Below are positions 6,734-15,261 of a DNA stretch of 64,000 nt, piece after piece. The stretch's first letter is position 1, and each line of letters opens with the position of its first letter. Below the pieces are notes generated by a model that worked only from the letters and a program-made list of their open reading frames with translations, did not search any database and was not told the origin of the DNA. Both the position numbers and the translations under genes were made by a program. The stretch is from Deminuibacter soli (GTDB lineage: Bacteria > Bacteroidota > Bacteroidia > Chitinophagales > Chitinophagaceae), in contig NZ_QTJU01000002.1 of the NCBI RefSeq assembly GCF_003412455.1, forward strand, positions 248,001-312,000, in the 5' to 3' direction.

Positions 6734-8362
6734 TTACTGCTTCAATTGCACTACAAACAGTGAATCACTGAGGTAGTTGGTAAAGCTGAAATAAGTATTG
6801 TGTGCGGGTATTGAATCCAGCTGTTTTTTGTCGGCAATAAAGTAGGCATTACCGGGTTGCAGCGGTTTAAAACGCAGTATTTCGTTGCGGCGGTTGCTGA
6901 TGTGGAAAGTCATGCCGTCGAAATTGCCTACCTGTGCATGTTGCAGAATGTACAAAGGCTGCCCGGCAGTAATGGCGGCTACCTGTTTGCCGTCTGCCTC
7001 TGCATGAAAATATTTGTCTGCCCGCTGCGCCACAATAAACCAGTTAAACGTCATACGAAATACCAGTACTGCCATGATGAACAGGTAATAACGGCTTTGT
7101 TTGTAACGGATCATTCCCCAGAGAATCAGCGCAAAAGCGATTACCAGCGATATTGATTTCAGGAACGCATTGGGTACGCGGTTGCAAACCGGCAGAAAGA
7201 TTGATACAACGGAGAATGCCAGCATAATGGCACAAACTACCAATACGGTTACCAGCAAAGTGCGCTGCTGCCAGCCGTTTTCATTTTCACGGAACAGTAC
7301 ATAGTACATCACTGTAAAAATGAGCGGTACAAACATAAACAGGTAACGTGCCATTACTTCGGGTGATGTCCAGTATACGAGAATGTTGAACAGCAGTATC
7401 AGTGCATTGTATTTGATAAACGGGTTTTCTTTGATGTACTGCAATACTTTTTTGTTGAGCAATGCCACCACGAAAATGGTCCACGGTAAAAAGTGATACA
7501 GCAGTTCGGCCGGGAAAAAAATGAAATGGGTAATCGTTGCCATCCAGCCTTTGCCTGCTACAGTGCGTTTGGTGCTTTCTGTAAGCAGGTTGCTGAATAA
7601 CACGCCGGGCTCCATTTGTGTATGTTTGAAATATACATAGTAGTACGCGCCCAATATGGCTAAACAAATAAAGCCACCAATAAAATGTGCCAGGTGAAAC
7701 AGCTTTTTAAACTTGTCGAAGAAAATAAAATACACCAGCAGGGTAATGCCCTGGAAAATGAAGGCAGGCAGGCCTTTCATTAAAAAGCCGATTGCAGTTA
7801 ATATATAGGTGGTAATGAAAAGATGGTAGTATTTCTTCTGTTCGCCGTAATAATAAATCAGCATAAAACTCAGGTATACGCCGATGGTGAAGGTTTCATC
7901 GATAAGCCCTTGTAAGGAATCGTAAATTAGAATACGGCCATTGGTCATAAAGGTAAAAGCCGCCAGGAAGGCGAATGCCTGGTTGGTGTACTTCTTTACA
8001 AACTTGTATACGATAAAGCCGGTAATGATCACGGCAACAATAACCGGTAGCCTGAATACAAACATGGAATGGCTGCCGGCCAGTTTAAAAAAAGCTGCAA
8101 CGATCCAGTTGTAAAAAGGTGGTTTGTTGAGGTATAGTGCACCGTTAATGGTAGGACTGATGTAATCACCACTCAGCACCATTTCCAGTGTAACGATGGC
8201 GCGCCTGGCTTCATCGGTTTCCGTATCGATGGGGGTATAGCCGAGATGGCTGAGGTAAACCAGTACCAGTAATAAAAAGCAACTCCATTCAAAGAATTTT
8301 TTCTGCCATCTACTGGTAGTGTCAATTCCCATGGTAGATAAGCCGTTGATTGTGCCTGCCAT
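6734..8362 (-). CDS. GT39/ArnT-like membrane glycosyltransferase
   Basis: A 542-residue protein with about a dozen hydrophobic segments. It begins with one helix, then a short loop with DTETDEARRA; acidic residues in this first loop are typical of the dolichyl-phosphate-mannose (PMT/ArnT) family, and LNKPPFYNW is also characteristic. The C-terminal 120 residues are soluble. It would transfer a sugar from a lipid carrier to lipid A or another surface acceptor; the donor is unknown. It sits 69 nt after the Lhr-type helicase and has no evident link to DNA repair. A start at Met11 is also possible. Confidence 0.85.
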   Translation of the reverse strand: MAGTINGLSTMGIDTTSRWQKKFFEWSCFLLLVLVYLSHLGYTPIDTETDEARRAIVTLEMVLSGDYISPTINGALYLNKPPFYNWIVAAFFKLAGSHSMFVFRLPVIVAVIITGFIVYKFVKKYTNQAFAFLAAFTFMTNGRILIYDSLQGLIDETFTIGVYLSFMLIYYYGEQKKYYHLFITTYILTAIGFLMKGLPAFIFQGITLLVYFIFFDKFKKLFHLAHFIGGFICLAILGAYYYVYFKHTQMEPGVLFSNLLTESTKRTVAGKGWMATITHFIFFPAELLYHFLPWTIFVVALLNKKVLQYIKENPFIKYNALILLFNILVYWTSPEVMARYLFMFVPLIFTVMYYVLFRENENGWQQRTLLVTVLVVCAIMLAFSVVSIFLPVCNRVPNAFLKSISLVIAFALILWGMIRYKQSRYYLFIMAVLVFRMTFNWFIVAQRADKYFHAEADGKQVAAITAGQPLYILQHAQVGNFDGMTFHISNRRNEILRFKPLQPGNAYFIADKKQLDSIPAHNTYFSFTNYLSDSLFVVQLKQ

Positions 8363-8431
8363 AAAAAGCGCTGTTATTGTTTAATTACTGAACTGTGTTG
8401 CGGTAATCAAGGGTAGCGCGGCGAATTTAAA

Positions 8432-10912
8432 TCATTTTTCGAGCTGTTGTTGCATGCGGCGCACCCGGTCTTCCAGTTTTTCGGAAGAGAGGTTTTCGCG
8501 CAGGCTGTCTACCTTAATGGGAAAACAGAAGGGGGTAAGCCGTTCAGGTACGGTGATCACTATTTTGCCTTCCTGGATGCGTTGCAGGGCATTGCGCAGG
8601 CGCACTTCTTCCATCTGCTGGTCAAGCACTTCCTGGAATGCCTGGCGTATCAGGATGTTTTTGGGATCGTATTCGGCAAATACTTTAAACAGCAGGGAAG
8701 CAGATGATTGCAGGTGACGGGCTTTTTTGTGCTCACCGGGATAACCCTGGAACACCAGGCCGGCAATTACCGAAATATCCCTGAATTTGCGTTTGGCCAT
8801 TTCAACAGCGTTCACGCTTTTGTGAATATCATTGAGCAGGTTATCGGGCGTGAATATCTCGTACACATTGGTATCGTCTACAGGTATGGGCTGATCGCTA
8901 AGCAATTCAAACCCATAATCATTCATGGCAATGGAAAAAGTAATAGGCGTTAACCGGCTGATGCGGTAAGCCAGCAAGGTGCCCATGGCCTCGTGTACCA
9001 ACCTGCCTTCAAAAGGGTATACAAAAAGATGATAGCCGTCTTTGGTTTCAATATGCTCAACCAGCAACTCGTTTGATTTGGGTATGTGCGACAGCTGCTC
9101 CTGCAATTCAAACAGTGGTTTCAGGGCTGCGAGTTCGGGTTCCTTTGCCTTTTTAGTAAGGGCATGGTTAAAGGTTTGCCGCAGCATTAAACCCAGGTTG
9201 GCCGAAAGCGGCATGCGGCCGCCGTTCCAGCTGGGCACAATAGATTTGGTGGCATTGGATTTTTTCACCAGCACCGTCATGTCCTTGATGGCTATCAGTT
9301 CCAGGTTGCGGCCTGCGAGCGTAAAGGTGTCGCCCGGTGAAAGGCGGCTGATAAAGTATTCTTCAATCACCCCGATAAAGCCGCCTGAGGCAAATTTTAC
9401 TTTCAGCATGGCATCACTCACAATGGTGCCAATGTGCATGCGGTGCCGCATGGCAATGCGCCGGTTGCGGATATAATAACGGCCGTCATAGGCTTCTACC
9501 TTGCGGTACTCATCGTATTGCTGCAATGCAGTGCCGCCGGTGGTAATGTGCTGCAATACCTCCCGCCATTCCTCTTCCTGCATATCGGCGAAACAGTAAG
9601 TGGCTTTTACTTCTTTGTATACTTCATCCGGACTAAACCCTTCGCTTACTGCCAGTGTGCAGAGGAATTGGGTGAGCACATCAAAGCACAATAACATGGG
9701 GTCGCGGCTTTCAATGAGCTTTTCTTTGATGGCTTGTTTCAGTGCGGCAGCTTCAACCAGTTCCAGCGAATGCGTGGGTAAAAAATAGATGGTGCTTATT
9801 TCACCTGGCTGGTGACCGCTTCGGCCTGCACGTTGTAAAAAGCGCGCTACGCCTTTGGGTGAGCCTACCTGTATTACTGTATCTACCGGGCGAAAGTCTA
9901 CACCGAGGTCAAGACTGGCCGTACACACCACTGCTTTCAGCTTTTGGGTATGTAGTGCTTCTTCTACCCAAATCCGCAGCTCCTGTTCAATGCTGCCGTG
10001 GTGCAGGGCAATGGCGCCTGCCAGCTGCGGGGCAATGTTAAGCAGGGTTTGATACCACATTTCGCTCATGCCCCTGGTGTTGATGAAAATAAGCGTGGTA
10101 TTGCTCTGCTCAATGATGGGCACTATTTTATGTGCCAGCTTAATGCCGAGATGACCGGCCCAAGGATATTTTTCAATTTCATCGGGCAGTACAGATTCGA
10201 TGTGGATTTTTTTATCAAGATCGGCTTTTACAATGATGCCTTTTTGCTGCATGGGTGCAAGCAATACTTCCCTGGCCTGGTCAAGATTACCGATGGTTGC
10301 CGAGATGCCCCATAAGCGCAAAGGCTGTTGGCCAGGCTGCAACATGCGGCGCTGCACGTGAATAATGCGTGTAAGGGCCAGCTCAACCTGTACACCGCGT
10401 TTACTGCCCAGCAATTCATGCCATTCGTCTACTGCAATGATGCGCAGTTTTTCAAGCACTTCGGGATAGCCCTTCTGCGCCAGCAGCAGGTGTAAGCTTT
10501 CAGGCGTAATAATCAGCACTTCGGGCATGTTGCGTTTTTGCCGCTGGCGTTCTGCCATATCGGTATCCCCATTGCGGATGCCTACCTGCCAGCTCATGCC
10601 CAGTTCTGCAATTACTTCCTGCATGGCGCGGCCAATGTCTTTGGCCAATGCACGAAGCGGCGATATCCACAGCAATTGCATGCCGTTTTTGCCCTTGGTT
10701 GTATAGTTGCCGGGGTGTTCGTTGATAAACTGTATCAGCGCACCAAGAAACACCGAGAAGGTTTTACCAAAACCGGTAGGTGCATTCACCAGCCCGCTTT
10801 CCCCATTGGCAATATGCTGCCATGTTTGCTCCTGGAAAGTAAACGGGCGGTATCCCTTGGCATTCAGCCAGTCATTAATAACCTGGTATCCTTTGGTTTG
10901 CTGCAGCTTCAA
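8432..10912 (-). CDS. ligase-associated DNA damage response DEXH-box helicase (Lhr-core type)
   Basis: An 826-residue helicase, the length of the Lhr-Core form. Motif I is APTGFGKT (44-51), motif II VDEWHE (161-166), motif III SAT (204-206) and motif VI QRAGRSGHQPG; the winged-helix and Lhr-specific C-terminal region follows. Known homologues are ssDNA-dependent ATPases translocating 3'-5'. No ATG exists at the 5' end: the frame upstream runs to a stop at 10951 without one. The best start is TTG 10912, giving the family N-terminus (KGYQVINDWLNAKGYRPF). It lies 56 nt after the ligase gene, with a possible own promoter in the gap. Confidence 0.9.
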   Translation of the reverse strand: MKLQQTKGYQVINDWLNAKGYRPFTFQEQTWQHIANGESGLVNAPTGFGKTFSVFLGALIQFINEHPGNYTTKGKNGMQLLWISPLRALAKDIGRAMQEVIAELGMSWQVGIRNGDTDMAERQRQKRNMPEVLIITPESLHLLLAQKGYPEVLEKLRIIAVDEWHELLGSKRGVQVELALTRIIHVQRRMLQPGQQPLRLWGISATIGNLDQAREVLLAPMQQKGIIVKADLDKKIHIESVLPDEIEKYPWAGHLGIKLAHKIVPIIEQSNTTLIFINTRGMSEMWYQTLLNIAPQLAGAIALHHGSIEQELRIWVEEALHTQKLKAVVCTASLDLGVDFRPVDTVIQVGSPKGVARFLQRAGRSGHQPGEISTIYFLPTHSLELVEAAALKQAIKEKLIESRDPMLLCFDVLTQFLCTLAVSEGFSPDEVYKEVKATYCFADMQEEEWREVLQHITTGGTALQQYDEYRKVEAYDGRYYIRNRRIAMRHRMHIGTIVSDAMLKVKFASGGFIGVIEEYFISRLSPGDTFTLAGRNLELIAIKDMTVLVKKSNATKSIVPSWNGGRMPLSANLGLMLRQTFNHALTKKAKEPELAALKPLFELQEQLSHIPKSNELLVEHIETKDGYHLFVYPFEGRLVHEAMGTLLAYRISRLTPITFSIAMNDYGFELLSDQPIPVDDTNVYEIFTPDNLLNDIHKSVNAVEMAKRKFRDISVIAGLVFQGYPGEHKKARHLQSSASLLFKVFAEYDPKNILIRQAFQEVLDQQMEEVRLRNALQRIQEGKIVITVPERLTPFCFPIKVDSLRENLSSEKLEDRVRRMQQQLEK

Positions 10913-10929
10913 TGTAGTGCTTGTTGTAT

Positions 10930-10937
10930 CAAACTTA
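10930..10937 (-). promoter_or_regulatory. possible -7 box for the Lhr-type helicase
   Basis: Read on the minus strand, TAAGTTTG matches TAnnTTTG exactly and lies 17 nt before the TTG start. No good -33 box was found, because the upstream part is ligase coding sequence. Confidence 0.35.
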
Positions 10938-10968
10938 GTGTAATTATTTTAAGCAGCGCCGGGCGTGC

Positions 10969-12588
10969 TCAGGTTTGTTCCCCGCCGGCTGTGCCATACA
11001 GGCGCAGCATTTGTTTCAGGTCGTCGAGGGTGTTTATTTCATCGGGCTTTTTGTCTTTACGCCAGCGGCTGATGCGCGGAAAACGCAGTGCCACACCGCT
11101 TTTGTGGCGATTGCTGGCAACAATGCCTTCAAACGCAATTTCAAAAACCAGTTCAGGCTTTACCGTACGTACCGGCCCGAATTTTTCAATGGCATGTCTT
11201 TTTACAAAGGCATCTACTTCATTAAATTCTTTATCTGTTAAACCGGAATAGGCTTTGGTAAAACTCACCAGTTTATCGCCGTCGCGCACGGCAAATGTAT
11301 AATCTGTATACAGGTTGCTCCTGCGGCCGTGCCCTTTTTGCGCATAAATCATCACTGCATCAATGGTGAAGGGATCAATTTTCCATTTCCACCAGTCGCC
11401 TACTTTACGACCTACCTGGTAAGAAGAGCTTTTCCGTTTCAGCATCAGTCCTTCTGCAAAATGATCACGTGCCTGCCGGCGTGTGGCTGCCAGTTGTTCC
11501 CATGTATCAAACGGAACGATGGTTGAAAGCAACAATGCAGGATGCTGCGCGCCATTCACAACCTGTTCCAGTTGTTGCCTGCGCTCTGTGAGTGATTTGG
11601 GACGCCAGTCTTCATGATTGTATTCCAGTAAATCATATGCAAAGAAATTGATGGGGGCTTCCTGCAATTGCTTCCTGGTAACGTTTTTACGGCCGATGCG
11701 GGTTTGCAGCAGGGCAAAGGGCAGGGGTTGCCCGTCAATGCCGGGTATAATTTCACCATCGAGTACAGTGCCGTCTGGCAATAAGGTATTCAGATCGTTG
11801 TACTCGGGAAATTTATCGGTCATCAGTTCTTCGCCGCGGCTCCATACAAACAGTTCGTTATTGCGTTTGATGAGCTGCCCGCGTATGCCATCCCATTTCC
11901 ATTCTGCCTGCCATTCAGCCGGTTCGCCCAATGTTTGCGGGTTTGCTTCCAGCGGGTAGGCAAGATAAAAGGGATAAGGTTTGGAGCTGTCCAGCGAAGC
12001 GTGTTCTTCACTCAGCAACGATTGAAAAGCCGTGGTGGAAGGGTCCCAGTTGCCGCTGATGCGGTGTGCAATTACAGCAGCAGGCAGCTGTACAGCCTGT
12101 GCAAGTGCATTTACAATGGTTTTCTGTGATACGCCAACCCTGAAGCCACCGGTAAGCAGTTTGTTGAATACAAAACGTTCGTCTTTGGTCATCTGCATCC
12201 AGCAGGTAACAATGTATTCTTTTTTTACGGTCTCTGTTTCTTTTTCCAGTTTCACCAGCTGTGTGAGGTAAGTATGCAGCGGTTGTGCATCATTGCCATC
12301 GTTGCCTGTGGTTTGGGGCAACAACAGGGCAATGGTTTCGGCCAGGTCGCCCACTGTATGATAGCTTTCTTCAAACAGCCAAACCGGCAGCTGCGTTAAT
12401 TCAATGCACCATTGCTGCAGCAGCGAGGCATTCACTACGCGCTTGGGTCTTCGCCCGCTGAACAACGCAATCACCCATACCTTGTCTGCATCATTGGCCG
12501 TTGAAAAATAGTTAGACAGCGCCTCCAGCTTATCATTGGTTTTGGTGGAAGTGCCCAATATGCTTACCAGTGCGGCAAACTGTTTCAT
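10969..12588 (-). CDS. ATP-dependent DNA ligase (repair cluster type)
   Basis: A 539-residue ATP-dependent ligase. An N-terminal DNA-binding domain (about 1-205) precedes the nucleotidyltransferase core with the AMP-accepting Lys231 in EWKWDGIRG. Other core motifs are WSRGEE, DGEIIP and EGLMLKRKSS, and the C-terminal OB-fold contains WWKWK. It seals nicks after processing by the neighbouring nucleases. Its ATG overlaps the exonuclease stop codon (ATGA), so the two are translationally coupled. It is separate from the essential NAD-dependent LigA, which is not in this window. Confidence 0.92.
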   Translation of the reverse strand: MKQFAALVSILGTSTKTNDKLEALSNYFSTANDADKVWVIALFSGRRPKRVVNASLLQQWCIELTQLPVWLFEESYHTVGDLAETIALLLPQTTGNDGNDAQPLHTYLTQLVKLEKETETVKKEYIVTCWMQMTKDERFVFNKLLTGGFRVGVSQKTIVNALAQAVQLPAAVIAHRISGNWDPSTTAFQSLLSEEHASLDSSKPYPFYLAYPLEANPQTLGEPAEWQAEWKWDGIRGQLIKRNNELFVWSRGEELMTDKFPEYNDLNTLLPDGTVLDGEIIPGIDGQPLPFALLQTRIGRKNVTRKQLQEAPINFFAYDLLEYNHEDWRPKSLTERRQQLEQVVNGAQHPALLLSTIVPFDTWEQLAATRRQARDHFAEGLMLKRKSSSYQVGRKVGDWWKWKIDPFTIDAVMIYAQKGHGRRSNLYTDYTFAVRDGDKLVSFTKAYSGLTDKEFNEVDAFVKRHAIEKFGPVRTVKPELVFEIAFEGIVASNRHKSGVALRFPRISRWRKDKKPDEINTLDDLKQMLRLYGTAGGEQT

Positions 12589-13661
12589 GCGGCACCTCCT
12601 GTTGTATTGTCTTCTGTCACTGTGTTTTCTTCTGTTTCTTCTTCACCGCCATATTCTGTTTTTACCTCTGCACTCCATATACCCTGTTCATTAAGATACC
12701 GGCTAAAGGCACTTTGAAAGCCATGTGTTACATACACCTGTTGTGCGCCGGTAGCTTTTACGGCGCTCAGCAAACCCGGCCAGTCTGCGTGATCACTTAA
12801 TGCAAAAGCTGCATCAGCATTGCGCCTGCGCATATTGCCGCGCACCTGCATCCAGCCGCTGCAAACACCCACTTCATAAGGCGTGAATTTTTTCATCCAG
12901 GGCGAGCCGTCTGCACTGGGCGGTGCAATAATAATGGCAGATTGAAATGTCTCTTTGGGTGTTTCAGGTGTAATGCGTTGTACAGGGGGCAAATCAATTC
13001 CCGCTGAAACCAGCGCCTGGTGCATGTTCCATACAGCGCCGTGCACATATACCGGCTGCTGTAATGGTTCAAGTGCTTTTAACAGGCGTTGTGCCTTGCC
13101 CAGGCTGTAGGCGATAAACACGCTGTTCTGCCGGGCTTTGCCATTGCGCTGCACCCATTCACGCACCTGTTCAAAAATCACCGGCTGCGGTTGCCAGGTG
13201 TAAATGGGTAAACCAAAAGTAGATTCCGTAATAAACGTGTTACAGGGCACAGGCTCAAACGCACCGCTGATGCCGTCGTTTTCTGTTTTGTAATCACCGC
13301 TTACTACCCATACTTCTCCCTGGTATTCTACACGCACCTGCGATGAGCCGATAATATGCCCGGCAGGATGCAACGATACTTTCACACCGTTCATGTACAC
13401 GGGCTCATTCCAGCCAATACCCTGGTATTGCTGCGGCCCAAGCCTGGCCTGCAATAGCGGAACAGTTAAATAATGGGAAAGATAAGCCTTGTGTCCCCAG
13501 CGTGCGTGATCGCTGTGGGCGTGGGTAATCACGGCTTTGTCCACAGGCTTCCAGGGATCAATGTAAAAATTGCCTGCGCTGCAATACAGTCCTTTATCAG
13601 TGAATTCTATGAGCAATGGCGTACGGTTAGGTGCTGTAGTTGTAACGATCGGGGAGGACAA
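12585..13661 (-). CDS. ligase-associated DNA damage response exonuclease (SNM1-like metallo-beta-lactamase fold)
   Basis: A 358-residue metallo-beta-lactamase/beta-CASP nuclease. The zinc motif is THAHSDH (His47, His49, Asp51, His52). GHIIGSSQVRVEY and SGDYKTENDG supply further metal ligands, and LSDHADW and YVTHG lie near the end. Homologues degrade DNA with Mn2+. The start is odd: no ATG occurs in frame before the domain, and the frame is closed by a stop at 13685. TTG 13661 gives the full N-terminus; TTG 13616 (residue 16) is the alternative. Heptad array C begins 14 nt upstream of this start. First gene of exo-lig-lhr. Confidence 0.88.
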   Translation of the reverse strand: MSSPIVTTTAPNRTPLLIEFTDKGLYCSAGNFYIDPWKPVDKAVITHAHSDHARWGHKAYLSHYLTVPLLQARLGPQQYQGIGWNEPVYMNGVKVSLHPAGHIIGSSQVRVEYQGEVWVVSGDYKTENDGISGAFEPVPCNTFITESTFGLPIYTWQPQPVIFEQVREWVQRNGKARQNSVFIAYSLGKAQRLLKALEPLQQPVYVHGAVWNMHQALVSAGIDLPPVQRITPETPKETFQSAIIIAPPSADGSPWMKKFTPYEVGVCSGWMQVRGNMRRRNADAAFALSDHADWPGLLSAVKATGAQQVYVTHGFQSAFSRYLNEQGIWSAEVKTEYGGEEETEENTVTEDNTTGGAA

Positions 13662-13674
13662 TTGTTCGTTGAGC

Positions 13675-13738
13675 GTGAATCGTCAGTCGTGATCGGCGCG
13701 GATGCTTGTCGAGAATCGGGAATCGACACGTCGAGACT
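13675..13738. repeat. degenerate heptad tandem array C
   Basis: 7-nt units in phase from 13675 to 13709 (GTGAATC, GTCAGTC and others), a 1-nt slip, then further units such as GAGAATC and GGGAATC to 13738. Bases 13671-13690 match 319-338 at 19 of 20 positions on the same strand, so this is the same repeat family as array A. It occupies the place where the promoter of the exo-lig-lhr operon would be expected. Confidence 0.65.
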
Positions 13739-13778
13739 ATTTTAGCGGATACCTGACCGGAGCGAAGCTATTTTGAGC
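13732..13778. repeat. two copies of a CGAnnCTATTTT motif
   Basis: CGAGACTATTTTAGCG at 13732-13747 and CGAAGCTATTTTGAGC at 13763-13778. A third copy at 17788-17803 matches the second at 13 of 16 bases. All copies are intergenic. Confidence 0.45.
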
Positions 13779-13790
13779 ATGCGGTATGCA

Positions 13791-13824
13791 AAACATAAAA
13801 GAGCGCGTGCGCTCTTTTATGTTT
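13791..13824 (-). terminator. terminator after the periplasmic binding protein gene
   Basis: Near-perfect inverted repeat with 15-16 bp arms (AAACATAAAAGAGCGC) and almost no loop. It is AT-rich at the base, so it can act on both strands. It lies about 80 nt past the stop codon of the minus-strand gene. Confidence 0.65.
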
Positions 13825-13902
13825 TATGGCTGCGGAAGCCGGTGTCCTCACCGGCGTTAACTACCTGCTATGCTGCACAAGCGAATAGCTAACCGCTATT
13901 CG

Positions 13903-15090
13903 CTACAATGTCGTCGTGCTTTTTATTGAGCCTGCCTGCACTTTAATAAAGTACAGTTTTTTGTTTTCAAGATAGTCCGGTACAAACGAAGTGTTGGTTA
14001 AACGTGCAGGTTCTATATTGAAATCTGTGGCTATATGGGCTGTGCTGTCAGACAGGTGGTTGATAAAATCACTGCGGTGCTGCAGCATGAGTTTGGAGAA
14101 ATGATACATGCTTTCAAAACCTTTAAACACCATATCACTCGGCCGGTTCATGAATTTTGCGCGGTATTGTTTAGACAGTGATGCACCTGTTTTATCGGTG
14201 CGCGAAAAGTTGAACGGGGTTGAGTACACAATCTCCACCTGTTTGCAATTGCTGTTGGCTACAGCCTTCAGCCCATCCCAGGTAGGCATGCCAATGGCGG
14301 TGGCTTTGTAGGCAGGGGCATTGCATAAAATGTTGAGCAGGTTGGTGCCGAATGCTTCATTTAAGCTGCCGCAGAAAATGATGTTTTGTTTGGTGCTGTC
14401 TAAAAAGGGCAGCAGCTGTTCAGCTGTAAAGTTGTCGGGCATTTCAGTTACAGCATATTTCAGGCGTGGGTACGAAGTGTCTTTTGCTGCAAACTGGCTG
14501 CGTATCTTTTCTTCGAGCGTGCCTTTGCGCGTGAGGTAAATAATTTTACCATAGGCATGGTTCTTCTGCATGTATTTGTGCAAACCTTCCACATGCGTGC
14601 GCAGGCTGGAATTGAGCATCACGAAAAAAGGGTTGGCCGTTAAACCTGCATCATTGGGATAGGTGGCCGATATAACGGGTGTATTTGTTTTAAAAGAGAA
14701 ATCAGAAACCAGCTTCTGCTCTGCGCTGCCGCTAATGGCGGCAACCACCAGGCTAAAATGTTCCTGTTCCAGCTGGGCCAGTAATTGCTGCGTGGTTTGA
14801 CCGGCTTTTTTGGTATCGAATACGGTTACGGCAAACTGCTGGTGTTCTTTCTGTAAAGAATCTATCGCGAGCATGGCGCCGTTGTAAAAGTCGAGGCCTG
14901 GTATAAAATACTTCGGGATGCTGGTATTGCCCAGTTTGTAGGTATTGCCGTTAAAAGCCGAATCAATGTACAGGGGGGCAAGAACAGCTACGCGAACAGG
15001 TTGGTTACTGGTGTCCTGGGCGCCTGCATGGAAGTGCATGCTCAAAAAAGTCAAAGCCATACCAATCAGTAGCCGCATGGTTGTATTCAT
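13903..15090 (-). CDS. periplasmic binding protein type 1 (ABC substrate-binding-like)
   Basis: A 395-residue exported protein. A signal peptide covers about residues 1-24 (MRLLIGMALTFLSMHFHAGA). The rest is a two-lobed Leu/Ile/Val-binding-protein-like fold with VAVLAPLYIDSAF, GLDFYNGAMLAIDSL and an inter-lobe region around SLVVAAISGSAEQKLVSDF. ATG 15090 was chosen because it starts at the signal peptide; the longer frame adds an implausible basic leader. No permease or ATPase is adjacent, so it may act as a sensor or as a cell-wall protein of this fold rather than in transport. It follows guaA on the same strand after a terminator. Confidence 0.7.
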   Translation of the reverse strand: MNTTMRLLIGMALTFLSMHFHAGAQDTSNQPVRVAVLAPLYIDSAFNGNTYKLGNTSIPKYFIPGLDFYNGAMLAIDSLQKEHQQFAVTVFDTKKAGQTTQQLLAQLEQEHFSLVVAAISGSAEQKLVSDFSFKTNTPVISATYPNDAGLTANPFFVMLNSSLRTHVEGLHKYMQKNHAYGKIIYLTRKGTLEEKIRSQFAAKDTSYPRLKYAVTEMPDNFTAEQLLPFLDSTKQNIIFCGSLNEAFGTNLLNILCNAPAYKATAIGMPTWDGLKAVANSNCKQVEIVYSTPFNFSRTDKTGASLSKQYRAKFMNRPSDMVFKGFESMYHFSKLMLQHRSDFINHLSDSTAHIATDFNIEPARLTNTSFVPDYLENKKLYFIKVQAGSIKSTTTL

Positions 15091-15184
15091 AAAATCAGGT
15101 TTGAAGTTCAGGGTAAAACCCGTCTTCATCAGGTACAGGAGGTTCCGTTTTACCGGTTTTTTACATAAACGTATAAAAACAAGA

Positions 15185-15237
15185 AGGCATTGCACAATCA
15201 CCCGGTAAAATAATGTATGCAATGCCTCTTTTTCAAA
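15185..15237 (-). terminator. intrinsic terminator after guaA
   Basis: Perfect 10-bp stem (AGGCATTGCA and its complement) with a 33-nt loop. On the minus strand it is followed by a T-rich tract. Confidence 0.6.
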
Positions 15238-15261
15238 CTCCCCTTATCTCCTGCACGGGTA

